Shown: positions 22,330 to 33,330 of the stretch, one piece after another | Numbering within the stretch: position 1 is the first letter of the stretch | How the letters are laid out: the number at the start of each line of letters is the position of its first letter | NCBI GenBank assembly: GCA_036365145.1 | Contig: JAEOAD010000012.1 | Span: 45,081,001 to 45,145,000 of the forward strand | Length of the DNA: 64,000 nt | Reading direction: 5' to 3' | From: Orientallactaga sibirica | Taxonomy: Eukaryota > Chordata > Mammalia > Rodentia > Dipodidae | Translations under genes and position numbers: made by a program | The notes under the pieces: generated by a model | Told to the model about the DNA's origin: nothing | Seen by the model: only the letters and a program-made list of their open reading frames with translations | Databases searched by the model: none

Positions 22330-23154
22330 GCCCTTGTCAATGTCCTAGGGGATTTCCTTCTAATACATAACTGAGCTATATATATTTTTTCATTTTGATC
22401 ACTTTTTCCTCCATGTTATTTAATAATGGGAAAAGGGTTCTAGAAAGGAAAAGAAGCTTAAAAGTCTGCCAGTTAGTGTTCAAGTGCTGCAAAAAGATCA
22501 AATAGAAGGAGGAGGATTAAAGCTTTAACATTTGATGGATGCAGGTCTTGTGCAGCCTCTGGAAGAGCGGTTTCAGGGAAGTGATGCAGACAAGAGGTCC
22601 AGCCACAGGCAGGTGGTCAAGAGTTGAAGTCAAGCGCAGCAGGAAGCAGGGGCAGTAAGCTCCATGACTCCACTGTGGAGGAGGAGACAAGGGGACTGGA
22701 AGAAAGGATGTTGTAAATTCCATTTTGTTTGGCATGCATCCAGCGTGCGTGGAAGCGAAGGTACATTTGTGGGCAATGGAAAATGAACCAAGTGAAGGGA
22801 AATGGAGACATCAGACTACAGGAGGTGAGAATGACTGCATGATCATCTCCGGCCTGGATGTCTCCAAACTTTTCCACAACTGTATGGCTTCCTGCCTTTG
22901 CCCCAAACACTGTGGGAAATAAGGCAGGATGAGACACAAAAGAACAAGCTCAGCTCACAGCTCATGTATCACACGCTTCCTAGCTTCCCAGGGGAGACAA
23001 AGGATAATGTCTTTACACTGAGTAAAAGGTTAACGTCCTGAAAGAAATTGCTGCAGGCCTGAACATGAAAACTTTGCTTACATCTGAAACCGTCATAACC
23101 AGCAGGCAATGAGTCACCTCCTCAGAATAGATTAGAGTGAGCCCCAGTGACCTA
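22330..23154. other. Unassigned sequence inside old L1 span
   Basis: It sits between L1 ORF2-derived sequence and the L1 3' end. Around 22540-22700 words such as 'aagagcggtttcagggaagt' resemble an ancient repeat seen also near 10450. It may be an older insertion or diverged L1 3' UTR. Confidence 0.3.
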
Positions 23155-23362
23155 CCACACATATGGTGACTATATAGATATAAGACACCGTATTATTCAC
23201 AGTTGCTAACAGAAGATTTTGAATGTTCTCATCACAAAGTATAACAGATGATACATTTGCCACTTTATTTTATCATTCTATAATGAACATAAATATATAT
23301 CAAGCATCACATTATACCCCATAAGTGTATAGTTATCGTTTGTCAATTAAAATACAGCAAAA

Positions 23363-23591
23363 GGGCTGGAGAAATAGCTTAGCGGTTAAGGCACTTGCCT
23401 ATGAAACCTAAGGACCCTGGTTCAATTCTCTCCAGGACCCACAGAAATCAGATGCACAAGGTAACACATGGCTTCTGGAGTTCGTTTACAGTGTCTGGAG
23501 GCCCTGGAAAGCCCATTCCTTCTCTTTCTCTCTCTACCTCTGCCTTTGTATCTCTCTATATTTCTCTCAAATAAATTTTTAAAAATTTAAA
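23363..23591 (+). repeat. Dip-like SINE
   Basis: Plus copy with near-perfect TSD 'aaaatacagcaaaa' (23349-23362) and 'aaaatacaacaaaag' just after the tail. It sits at the end of the old L1. Confidence 0.93.
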
Positions 23592-23606
23592 AAAATACAA
23601 CAAAAG

Positions 23607-23745
23607 CTGGGTGTGCTGGAGCCTGCTTGTAATCCTAGCACTTGGGAGGTGGAGGCAGGAGGATCAGGAGTTCAAGGTCAGTCTCTGGCTACAATGTGAA
23701 CTGGAGGCCAGCCAGGGTTATAGAAGACCCTATCTCAAAAAGTCA
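23607..23745 (+). repeat. Old B1 SINE
   Basis: Plus copy with 'gctgggtgtgctggagcctg' and 'aatcctagcacttgggagg'; more diverged than the jerboa-style B1s. Confidence 0.85.
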
Positions 23746-24142
23746 AAAGAGACAATTAAAATTAGAAACAAAGCACTTATCGACATTTATAGGGAGAAAT
23801 AAAGCTGGTTGCTGGTTCCCGTGTAGAGAATGCTGTGGCTCACCATCAACAATCTTCCTCCATAACATTTTGGAGCTTCAGCCCTTGTTTTCCTGAACTA
23901 TATGTGTTGGCAGCTGGCTGCTCAAAGCTGAATCCATCTCCCAGTTACTATCAATTAAGGGAGCCACTCTTCTGAGTGAGGTCAGAACCCTTCAGAAGGA
24001 CATCCTGAATCCAGCGGAAAGCTCACTGGATACAGGTTGCCCTTGGAAACACTGTGAGGGGCCTTCCCAACACCCTAGGCTGTGACTGCCACCCAGCCTC
24101 TCCTTTGACCTCAGGGTTCCTCATATGTAGCACTGTAAATAT
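23746..24142. other. Unannotated unique sequence
   Basis: No repeat or gene recognised. Confidence 0.4.
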
Positions 24143-24275
24143 TTTGAATTGGAGAATTCCTTGTTATGGTGTTCACCTTGTATATTATAGAGTATTTAAA
24201 TGCAGTTCTTCTCCAGATGTTGCTAAATATATCATGGGGTGCAAACTATTCCCAGTTAGGAATCATGATGCAATC
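24143..24275 (-). mobile_element. MER5A-like non-autonomous hAT transposon fragment
   Basis: Minus-orientation match to MER5A landmarks: 'ggagaattccttgttatggt', 'gtatattatagagtattta' and 'ccagatgttgctaaatat'. The central third is deleted. No transposase is present. Confidence 0.6.
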
Positions 24276-24930
24276 CTGCCACTTGATCCCCAACGGGTGT
24301 TGCTCCCGAGAGGATTCCCTAATAAACTTCCTGTATACAAATCACTGGATCTTGGGCACACCCCAAATAAGTGGTTCCCTCAATAAACACAAGGGTTTAT
24401 TTATTACTAAATTATACTTGTATTATCATAATTATGTCCTCAAATATATCATAATTATATTATGTCCTTGGATAAAAACAAAAAATAACTTAAGGTGAGA
24501 TAAAAATAATCATAATTACTAGTTCTAGTATTTTCCCTCTACTGCTCAACAAAATGTTAACTCACACCTCCTAGGGAAGTAAACTTAGATTGCACAGCAG
24601 CACCCTATGAGCTGGGAGGAAACGTTAAAGGACAGGAGGTGGGGTGCTGAACTTTAGTAACCCGTCAGTCAGGAGAAAGGAGAAATAGACTTTTAGCAGA
24701 AATTCTGGGAGAGTTACAGCATCGAAAAAAGTTGCCAGTGTGTATATAGATGACAGCAGATAAAGGGAAGGGATAAATAAGTATCAGATAAGAAGGTTCT
24801 CTGAGAAACTAGTGGACCAGGGATGCCTGGCAGTCCTTACCGCTGCCCATTAAAATCCAATCCCTATTTTAAAACTGCAACAAAAGCTTCAAAGCTAACA
24901 AAGGCCCCGAAAAAATAAAAGACAAGGGAA
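24276..24930. other. Unannotated AT-rich sequence
   Basis: No confident family. Confidence 0.4.
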
Positions 24931-25219
24931 AAGGGCTGAAGAGATAGCTCAGTGGTTAAGTGCACTTCCCGGCAAGTGTGAGGGCCTGAAGTGGCCTGAG
25001 GATCTTCCCAGTAAACAGCTGGGCGTAGCCTCCTATGCCTGTAACCCCAGCTGTGTGGGAAGCAGGGACTGAAGCATCTGCTGAGCGCACAAACCACAGG
25101 AGCTCCACTATCAGTAAGTGACTCCAAGTAAGAAAAAAACAGATGGGTGAGCCATGGAGGGGACGTCCTTCTCTGACTCCAGCAGGCAGCCAAGCACAGA
25201 GGGTGCCACATACATGAGT

Positions 25220-25262
<43 letters not shown>
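24931..25262 (+). repeat. B3-like SINE ending in (CA)n
   Basis: B2-type head 'gggctgaagagatagctcag', middle 'ctgtaaccccagctgtgtgg', B3-type tail, and a (CA)19 array at 25222-25260. The 161-codon minus-strand open frame across it is fortuitous. Confidence 0.82.
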
Positions 25263-25264
<2 letters not shown>

Positions 25265-25400
25265 AAGGGAAGACCACGAAGTGAAGTCCAGAGGGAATTC
25301 CTTTTAATGGTCTTATTAATGGGTTACAGGTAAATGCTGGAATGGCCAATACATTTTTATATCTAAACTAAAATTGGACTACCCCATCCTTTTTTTAACA

Positions 25401-25685
25401 GAACAGTGTTCAACAATGAAGATATTTTTTTTTTTTTATTTTTGGAGAGAGACACAGAGAGGGACAGATAGAGAGAGAGGGAGAGGGAGACAGATAGAGA
25501 ATGGGCGCGCCAGCAGTTTCTCAGCTGCTGTGAACGAAATCCAGATGTGTGCGCCCCCTTGTGAGCAAGTGCGGCATTGCGCCCTTGCGTCGCTGCATCT
25601 GGCTAAACATGGGACCTGGAGATTGGAACCGGGTTCTTAGGCTTAGCAGGCAGGCGCCTTAACCGCTAAGCCACCTCTCCAGCCC
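25401..25685 (-). repeat. Dip-like SINE, long subfamily, with foreign 3' stub
   Basis: The full minus copy of the long subfamily occupies about 25425-25685 (extra block 'gtgcggcattgcgcccttgc'). On its 3' side a roughly 25-base non-SINE stub (25401-25424) lies inside the apparent TSD ('catcctttttttaa' near 25386 and 'catcctttttaa' near 25691). Confidence 0.85.
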
Positions 25686-25699
25686 TATCACATCCTTTT

Positions 25700-26212
25700 T
25701 AAAGGATCTTATTCAAATGGCAATATACCATGAGAAATGGTCAGATGTTTCTGCACAGAATCTGCAGGTAATTGTGAGAGATTTCGTTTTATTATTGGTG
25801 CATTCTAGATAGAGTAGTAAAGACACTGACACAGAAACTCTAAGGAAAGTGATAATGTTGCAGGCTGGCTTTGGAGCACTTATGTTTGTTTCCAAACTCT
25901 TGCAGAACTCCCGAGGAGGTTTCAGGCTGGTATTCCACGAGTTCAAAGTACCAGGTGCCTCCATCATGGGATGATATCTGCCTTTGTGGAGCCTACAGAG
26001 CATGGGACAAGTGCTTCCCTCAAACACCACAGTGTAATATCACACCAAAATAAACAAGAAGACAAAAAGACAAGAGAAACCTGACTATTGCAACCTTTGT
26101 TTTTGTTTTTGTTTTTCGCTAGTGAAAATACAAAATCACAAAAGCAAAAAACAAAATCAATAAACTTAATTAAAACATACTCGTGCACAGTAACATTTAC
26201 TACAAAAAAAAA
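25700..26212. other. Unannotated unique sequence
   Basis: No family recognised; followed by poly(A) at 26203-26225. Confidence 0.4.
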
Positions 26213-26235
26213 AAAAAAAAAAAAACAATATCTCT

Positions 26236-26381
26236 GGGCGCTGGAGAGATGGTTTAGCTCTTAAGGCGTTTGCCTGTGAAGCCAAAGGACCCAGGCTTGA
26301 TTCCCAGGACCCATGTAAGCCAGATACACAAGTTGGCACATGCCACTGTTTGTTTACAGTGGCTGAAGGCCCTGGTGTACC

Positions 26382-26418
<37 letters not shown>

Positions 26419-26447
26419 AAATAAAGTAAAATAAAATAAAATAAAAC
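26236..26447 (+). repeat. Dip-like SINE
   Basis: Plus copy with near-consensus head 'cgctggagagatggtttag', a perfect CT array and tail of AAAAT units. Confidence 0.94.
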
Positions 26448-26449
26448 CT

Positions 26450-26525
26450 TTAAGCCAGGTGTGATGAAGCAGGCCTATAATGCCAGCATGGGATCACATC
26501 TCAAAATAAATAAATAAATAAATAA
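26450..26525 (+). repeat. B1 fragment with internal deletion
   Basis: 'agccaggtgtgatgaagcag' joins directly to 'catctcaaaataaataaat', losing the B1 centre. Confidence 0.55.
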
Positions 26526-26729
26526 TGCAAAAAACTCTTAGGCCAAAAGAAAAGCCACCTTGGAAAATTTAGTCTCCAAAATAAATAAATAAATAAACCA
26601 CAAAACAACTGTATATTATTGAGTGATTAAACTGATAGTCTAGAATATTACCCTGCCAAAGTGACTCCCAGGGATACTTCGTAAACATTACAATGATTAA
26701 ATAAGTTGAATCAGAATTTTAAAATCTAT

Positions 26730-26935
26730 GGGCAGAGGGCTTGCCTGGCTGGCAGGAAGCTCTGTATGCCATCACCAGCCCAGCATAAAACCAGTGTGCG
26801 GTGCAGGCATGGAATACCAGCTCTCGAGAAATGAAGGCAGGATGATCAGAAGTTCAAGGTCATCCTCAGTTACATAGTGGGCTCAAGTCCAACCTGGGCC
26901 ACTTGAGACTCTGCCTCAAAATCATAAAATATTAG
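26730..26935 (+). repeat. ID-B1 composite (B4-type) SINE
   Basis: ID-like head 'gggcagagggcttgcctggc' and B1-like 3' part 'caggatgatcagaagttcaa' through 'gactctgcctcaaaa'. Confidence 0.7.
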
Positions 26936-26979
26936 GAATCTATTCCCGAAGAATAAATGAGCTGCAGTAGATTTATAGG

Positions 26980-27540
26980 TGACTTCTATTAAACATTCAA
27001 AATTAAGGTTACCACAATCTTAATAAAATCAACTCAAATTTCCAGGACAATCCAAAGTTCATAGGGAGCCAACCTACAGAAAAAAAGTAAAATATAAGTG
27101 AATGTATTTAAAAAGATCCAACTGCTCTGCCAGCTAAAAATTCAAATTAAAACCATGATTATGTACCATTTTCATTCTCAGGTTTGCAATTATTTTGTGG
27201 GTGGTGCACTGAAGATTTATAAAAGAACAAATTATTACAACTTTTATGGAAAACAACCAGAGAAATCTGGCATGATACATCAAAAGCCTTAAAGCATGCA
27301 TATTTAATATAATGATTCTGCTTATAAAAATGCATTTTTAGCAAAAAACCAAAAATGTAGAAAAATAAAGGATGTGTTTATAATGTGGTTAAAAATAAGA
27401 ATGATTGATTAAAATTACATTATTCATATGTATGAGAATGATCATTTATCCTAGTATATTTATTCAAATGAATGGTTTATACCGTATTAATAATACCTAC
27501 AACTAAAATAATTCAAAGACTATTTAGTGAGACAGAAAAA
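26980..27540 (+). mobile_element. HAL1/L1-like LINE remnant
   Basis: Words such as 'aacttttatggaaaacaacc' and 'acatcaaaagccttaaag' correspond to the C-terminal ORF region of HAL1/old L1 elements. It is AT-rich and strongly decayed. Confidence 0.5.
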
Positions 27541-27548
27541 TGATATAA

Positions 27549-27763
27549 GCGCTGGACAGGTGGCTTAGCAGATAAGGTGTATGTCTGTGAAGCCTAGGGA
27601 GCCCGGTTCAAATCTTTAGGTCACATGTAAGCCAGATGCGCATGGTGGTACATGTGTCTGGAGTTTGTTTGCAGTGGCTAGAGGCCCCAGTGGGCCCATT
27701 CTCTCTCTCTCCCTCTTTCTGTCTCTAATAAATAAATAAATATAAATGTAAAAATCTAAAACA
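27549..27763 (+). repeat. Dip-like SINE (first of adjacent pair)
   Basis: Plus copy between 'agaaaaatgatata' (about 27533-27546) and 'agaaaaatgacatata' (about 27764-27779), a near-perfect TSD. Confidence 0.92.
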
Positions 27764-27781
27764 AGAAAAATGACATATATG

Positions 27782-27980
27782 GGCTTGAGAGATGGCTTAG
27801 CAAAGCCTAACGACAGGGACTCAATTCCCAAGAACCCACATAAGCCAGATGCACATAGTGGCGCATGCGTCTGGAGTTCATGTGCAGTGGCTGGAGGTGA
27901 ACCCATTCTCTGTCTGCCTATTTCTCTCTCTCCCTCCCTCCCCTCACTCTTTCCAATAAATAAATAAATATATTTTTAAA
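27782..27980 (+). repeat. Dip-like SINE (second of adjacent pair)
   Basis: Plus copy with a deletion after the A-box, inserted immediately beyond the TSD of the preceding copy. A third related word, 'aaatgatgtaata', follows it. Confidence 0.9.
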
Positions 27981-28077
27981 TGATGTAATATGTACACATA
28001 CCAGAGGATATAAAACGGAAGCTAGAACATAATCTAAGGGAAAACCATGAAAGATATGCAAACATCTGTAGAGGTTA

Positions 28078-28300
28078 TTTTTAATTTTAAAAATATTTTT
28101 ATTTATTTATTTGTGTGTGTGTGTGTGTGTGTGCGCGCGCGCGCGCGTGCATGCACATGAGCTCACCAGAGGAAATTCTCTTGCCTCTGCATGTGAATGT
28201 TGACACATGCACCATTCTTTTTGCCTGGATTTATGTGGGTGCTAGGGAATCAAGCCTTTGTAAGAAAGTAGCTTGAACCATAGAGCCATCTCCTTCGCCC
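28078..28300 (-). repeat. B2-superfamily SINE with GT/GC array and TSD
   Basis: Minus copy; the head end is diverged ('gccatctccttcgccc' on plus). TSD 'tgtagaggtta' at 28067-28077 and 28301-28311. Confidence 0.85.
28112..28148. repeat. Alternating (GT)n(GC)n tract
   Basis: Roughly 37 bases of strictly alternating purine-pyrimidine, ending in about eight GC units. Such sequence readily adopts Z-DNA. Confidence 0.93.
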
Positions 28301-28311
28301 TGTAGAGGTTA

Positions 28312-28842
28312 CTTTTAGGTTGCATGAATACAGATGATATTCATATTTGTTCCTTTATTTCCCCAAGGTTGTTTCAAGTAAATATAACCTTATCACATAG
28401 ATAAGCTATAATAATGGTAACTTATTTTCTTCTTATATACATCTTAAGTGATCAGATGAATTTATCTATGGTATTATTAGTTCAGGAGCTATGGCCTGAT
28501 AAATTCAGATCATAGTCCTCTACAGCCTTGCCCTCTCTGGAGAGCTGACTCCATCTTCACTATGAAAGTTAGAATATACAAGGTCAAGGCCTAGCAGGGC
28601 CTGTCAGCGCAGCTCAGTTCTGGGGCTGCCCACGCTGAGTCAACCTTGAATCCTCACTTGACTCTCTTACTGAGTACTTTCCTATGCAGGTCAGCAAGGT
28701 AGAACAGCCCCTCGTCCTTATAGACCTGAAAGGACCAGGGGCCTTCTTTACCTCCCACTCTCTCCCCTCTGGGACTTCTCTCACCTAGCCTGTGTCCAGA
28801 CACACCCCTTTCCTCCAGAAAGTCAACAGGAGAAGTGTAGCT
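28312..28842. other. Unannotated unique sequence
   Basis: No repeat or gene recognised. Confidence 0.4.
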
Positions 28843-28854
28843 TTGTTCCTTGGA

Positions 28855-29029
28855 ATTTTTTGTTCATTTGTTTGTCTTGTTTGTTTTTGGTTTTTCGAGG
28901 TAGGGTCTCACTCTAGTCCAGGCTGACCTGGAATTCACTATGTAGTCAGGCTGGCCTTGAACTCAAGGCAATCTTCCTACCTCTGCCTCCCGAGTGCTGG
29001 GATTAAAAGCATGTGCCACCACGTCCAGC
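28855..29029 (-). repeat. B1 SINE with 12-bp TSD
   Basis: Minus copy flanked by 'ttgttccttgga' at 28843-28854 and 29030-29041. Confidence 0.95.
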
Positions 29030-29311
29030 TTGTTCCTTGGATTTTTGAAGCCTTTCTTTCTCTCTGAGTTCAAGATTCCACCATGCTTCCCTTGGCATGA
29101 TGCTATAACTTTCTCCATAAGCCCCAGTTCTACAAGGGTGACCCATCTCAGTGTCTCTCATCAATCCAGCCCTCTAGCTCTCTCTCCTTTAACTACCCAG
29201 GTATGAAGTGGTAGAAGAAGAGAAGAGGAAGAGAACAAGTGAAAAATATTGACTATTCTTGTAGAGAAGATTTCCAGATAAGTAACAAGAATATATAGAC
29301 AGCATAAAATA

Positions 29312-29445
29312 TTTGGAGCCAGGTAGACCAACTTGATCTCAGATCAGCTACTCAGGATCTATGTCATATTTGAGCTTCCTTATCAGAAATAGAGGCTATA
29401 GATCTTTCCCTGCAGGACTCTGGCCTGACAGTGACATGTTAATAT
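29312..29445 (+). repeat. MIR-like SINE remnant
   Basis: Follows the MIR order: 'tttggagccaggtagacc', 'gatcagctactcaggatc', 'tgagcttccttatcagaaat' and 'ctctggcctgacagtgac'. Heavily diverged. Confidence 0.55.
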
Positions 29446-29848
29446 TCTTGGTTACCTGGTACAATATGAAATATAGAATAGGTTTTAAATGGTAGATCCT
29501 GTCCCCTTATTAATATTTTAATGTTACTGTTAAATCTCTCAGTTTTGAGATCAAATTGATATTGCCATTATTTCTACTATGACCAAATGAACCTTTATTG
29601 TATAAGGGTCTAGCTTGTGGGGTGAATTTAAAACACTGACGCAGCTGAATACAAAACTGAATCTTTTTCAAGCATAATATGCTGAAGGACATAACTCATT
29701 CAGGAGGGTTGGAAACTGTGTTAGCTGAATTCAAAATGATTTGACTGATCTTATGAATTATTACATTTAGAGTCAACCCAGTTGCACATGGAGATGATGA
29801 AAGTGAGTCAATTTACTAATTAGATAATATACTAATCATATATTTGCT
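29446..29848. other. Unannotated unique sequence
   Basis: No repeat or gene recognised. Confidence 0.4.
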
Positions 29849-29862
29849 TCTCAATTAGGATT

Positions 29863-30015
29863 TTTTTTTTTTTTTTTTTTTGAGGTAGGGCTCACACTAG
29901 ACCAGGCTGATCTGGAATTCACTATGTAGTCTCAGGGTGGCCTCAAACTCACGGTGATCCTCCTACCTCTGCCTCCAGAGGGCTGAGATTAATGGTGTGT
30001 GCCACCATGCCTGGA
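29863..30015 (-). repeat. B1 SINE
   Basis: Minus copy with a 20-T tail on plus; imperfect flanking 'tcaattagga' and 'tctattagga'. Confidence 0.93.
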
Positions 30016-30026
30016 CTCTATTAGGA

Positions 30027-30885
30027 CTTCTGAAAGGATCAAAAAAACATTCTATATTGTTGTGAAGGTCAAAATAAGAACTGTTCCGTAAGCTGTTCTA
30101 CCATGCTCTTATCTTTTATGAGTAGGCACAGTTCGATGGAGATATTAATAGAATCAATAAATAGTGATATGTAGTCAATATTTGGTGTTGATTTTTTATT
30201 AATTTTATTGTGTTGATTACAGAGTGTGAGGAAACATCAAGCATGTGTTTCCAAAATATCCGCTTGTTTAAATATACACAAACAGTACTGAGCATTTGTG
30301 TATGAGTAGTCCAGATTAAGACAACTGCTTATACAATGATTTTTGTGCTGGCCTAATTTTTTTATCATCCTAAGAAAACATGCTTTGTTATGAAACCTTG
30401 AATTAACCAAGAAAATGGTTCAGTGTAAGGAAAATGAATTCTATTTCTCGGGGCATTATATTCTCTTTCTTTTTACCACAAAGCAAAAAAAATTGAGTGT
30501 TCATATTTGCCTGCTTGTTCATTTCAGCTGAATAGAATGGAAAATTACACAAAATTGAACAAAGAAACTGCCTTGACCTTCACAATTGCTTGGGAACACA
30601 TGTGTTTAGTCCATCATTTACATGGTGGCCCTGGTGTAAGGTGCCCTTGAATTAGTACAAACTGTCTTGCCAGAGGAGGAAGATTAGCTGCTCAAGGCAT
30701 ATGCTCTCGTCACACTTCTAAACTTCTCCGTCGAGTGGAGGTGGCAAGTCCTGTAGGAAATCTTTGTGTCTGTCCCAGATCACCAGGTCAGTAGCAGGTA
30801 CCACCAGCCTTGCTGGCTTCCATCCTGGTCTTTCATGATTTACCCACTGCAGAGCTGCAAACCATTCTCTCTACTATGGATTCAT
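30027..30885. other. Unannotated unique sequence
   Basis: No repeat or gene recognised. Confidence 0.4.
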
Positions 30886-30889
30886 TTCC

Positions 30890-31428
30890 TTCCCTTCCTT
30901 AAAATTCCCAGGGACTGCCAGTGTTCGGAGAAAAACAACCTAGACCCTTCTCACAGTCAATAAACCTAAAAAGTCCCAGCTCCAACTTCATCCTGTACAA
31001 CTGCCCTTTTCCACACTTAGTTAGAGGACATGATCCTTTCTATTGTTCAAGCACAAATTCATTCTTCCCACAGGACTGTTATACTGATGTTCTCTCTGCC
31101 TGCAGTGTCATGCGCCTGGACCTTCCTGCCTTAATCTTTTACATTCAGGTGTCAGCTCAAATATCCTCTTTTCTAAGAGATCTTCTAACACATTAATTTG
31201 GAGTGCACCAGCCCTGTTACCTAGTTACTCTCCCATGGGTTTCTTGTTGTTTCCATACCACTTATCACTAGTTGACATTATTTTATTCCTCTAATTTCTT
31301 GTTTATTATCTTTTTATTCCTCATTATAACTTCATCTCCATAAAGGCCAACATCTCGAACATGTTCATTACCATATCCATGATATCAAGAACAATGAATT
31401 TTACACATAGTACTCAGTCCATAAATAT
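30890..31428 (+). mobile_element. L2 LINE 3' region
   Basis: Plus-strand L2 pattern: 'aggtgtcagctcaaatatcc', 'taccacttatcactagttga', 'tcatctccataaaggccaac' and terminal 'cagtccataaatattcc'. The first 190 bases are less certain. Confidence 0.7.
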
Positions 31429-31429
31429 T

Positions 31430-31634
31430 CCTATTTATTTATTTATTTATTTGCAAGCAGAGAGAGATGGAGAGGAGAGAGAATGGGAGCCTCATGGCCT
31501 TGAGCCACTGCAAACAAACTCCATACACATGTGCCAATTTGTCCATTTGGCTTTTATGTGGGTATTGGGGAAGTGAACCTGGGTTGTTAGGCTTTACAGG
31601 CAAGCACCTTAACCATGAAGTAATCTCTCCAGCA
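31430..31634 (-). repeat. Dip-like SINE, first of two in one target site
   Basis: Minus copy between the first and second of three copies of 'ccataaatatt' (31419-31429 and 31635-31645). Confidence 0.94.
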
Positions 31635-31645
31635 CCATAAATATT

Positions 31646-31870
31646 TTTTAAAATATATTTCACTTATTTATTTATTTGAGAGAGACAAAGAGGCAGAGAG
31701 AGAGAGAGAGAGAAAGAGAATGGGTATGCCAGGGCCTCCAAAGCACTGCAAACGAACTCCAAATATAAGTGCCCCCTTGTGCATCAGGCTTACGTGTGTC
31801 GTGGAGAATCAAACTGGGATCCTTTGGCTTTGCAGGCAAACGCCTTAACCACTAAGCCATTTCTCCAGCC
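31646..31870 (-). repeat. Dip-like SINE, second of two in one target site
   Basis: Minus copy between the second and third 'ccataaatatt' (31635-31645 and 31871-31881). It is closer to consensus than its neighbour, especially in the head. Confidence 0.95.
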
Positions 31871-31984
31871 CCATAAATATTTTTATATGAACAACTAAAT
31901 TCACCTGTGCAAGTGATTTTTTTATTTGTGAGTGACAGAAACTGACTCTAGCCTATTAAAACAGAAAGGTAATGCTTAGAAGGC

Positions 31985-32365
31985 ATGTTGGTTAATTTTC
32001 TGTTTGAACTTGTCTAGCTCACTAGGTGTCCAGGTATTTGGTTAGGTTATTTCTTTAGATAGTTTTATGAGGAGATTAATATTTAAATAGGTAGACTGAA
32101 CAAAGTAGACTGCCTTAACCCCCACATTAGGGGGGTCTCATCCAATCAGTTAAAGGTTTAAATAGAACAAAAAGGCTAAGCTACCCTGCAAAAGAGAAAA
32201 GGCCTCCTGCTTGACTGCCTTGAGCCTGCAAGGCTTCGGGCTAGAATTCCTCCAACTGATCTGAGTCTCCAGCTTGCTGACTAACCAGGCAGATCTTAAG
32301 ACGTTAGCTTTCAGAGACATATGAGCCAAGTCTCTATAATAGATTTTTATAAATAAATAAATAGA
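31985..32365 (+). repeat. Ancient LTR-like repeat, same family as 14289-14790
   Basis: Ordered words 'gagattaatatttaaatagg', 'catccaatcagttaaaggtt', 'gagtctccagcttgctgact' and 'gagccaagtctctataatag'. The family name is uncertain. Confidence 0.55.
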
Positions 32366-33317
32366 TACTAAGTGTCTCACAGCTAGAGAAAGGGCTTAAA
32401 GAATGGGCAGGAATTAGGACCACACAGCCAGAATTACCGCCAAAATGACTCCAAGGAACAGTCTATGCTGTCTTCATCTCTGGTCCTTGTTGCTGCCGGG
32501 CACTCTACCAGCATTGCCACCACAGCTGCTAGGGAATTCTAGATGCTGGTGCACACATCGCTGGACTGAACTCTTGCCATCCCTCCTTCTTTATTTCTCT
32601 TTTTCTGTGCTTAGGTTTCCTTGAAGTAACAATCTGAGCCATATATGCACAAGCCCACTTGAGGATAAGTGATGAAAAATATCTTTTGAGACTTTCTAGT
32701 AGAATGGAATCTTGCTCATAAAATATGAAAACAATCTTATATCTTGTGATTGGTTATGACCAGGAAGTACACTGATCTTGCTAGTCCCCTTGCAAGTATT
32801 TTCACTTATCCAACAACTATATATTAAATATCTTCTGTTCCCTTTATATTAAATATTTTCTGAGCCAAATGATGATTATTGAAACTTGACCAGAATCTCC
32901 AGATTGGCTACAATTAAACCCCCCAAAAATGAAGTTCCCACAAAATGTGAAAGAACTCAAATACCAAGGCTGATGAAAAGAAGGATCCCCACTGCAAAGA
33001 CAAGACTTGATAACCACACGGTCTCCTCACAGAACCCATTTGGAGTGGAGGTAGCTTGGGACTCTAAGATCCAGATGTGGCACTCCTCACTGACCACCTC
33101 TGTGAAGGTCTCTAATGCTGGACCTCTTAATCCAAAATATAAACAATAATAATGAAGTTTTAAAAATATTTTACCTCAAACTCATCAAATTTTTCTTGGG
33201 GATCATCTAGGACAAGGTATGAATATTGATAAAAAGTATGCAAAATGCAGAGGAAGAGTCAGGGTTCCATGTAAGGAGCGAGATCACTGTGATTAGAAAC
33301 CACATCCACTCTAATCA
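32366..33317. other. Unannotated sequence
   Basis: No confident family. Together with 31905-31975 it may be one older repeat split by the LTR-like insert. An 87-codon frame (32886-33149) has no recognised motif. Confidence 0.35.
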
Positions 33318-33330
33318 TAAAAATCCATCT

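Larger units (their letters stand above)
18420..23362 (+). mobile_element. Old L1 (LINE-1), ORF2 reverse-transcriptase region to 3' end, split by nested insertions
   Basis: L1 ORF2 landmarks appear in correct order on plus. Near 18470-18515 is a decayed RT segment (pattern ...G.FTG.F). At 18780-18960 is the region before the palm. FVDDM at 19329-19343 corresponds to the RT catalytic YADD-type box. Further ORF2 pieces lie at 19990-20105 and 20340-20540, then C-terminal pieces at 20775-21090 and 21600-22200 (including 'catacactgttgacttgaat'). An old L1 3' UTR end lies at about 23155-23362 ('aatgttctcatcacaaagta', 'atatcaagcatcacattata'). Every frame is broken by stops and indels. Whether 22330-23150 belongs to the element is unclear. 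Confidence 0.75.

Noticed and set aside
24864..25349. 161-codon minus-strand frame
   Set aside because: Reads through a B3-like SINE and its CA array (poly Cys-Val).
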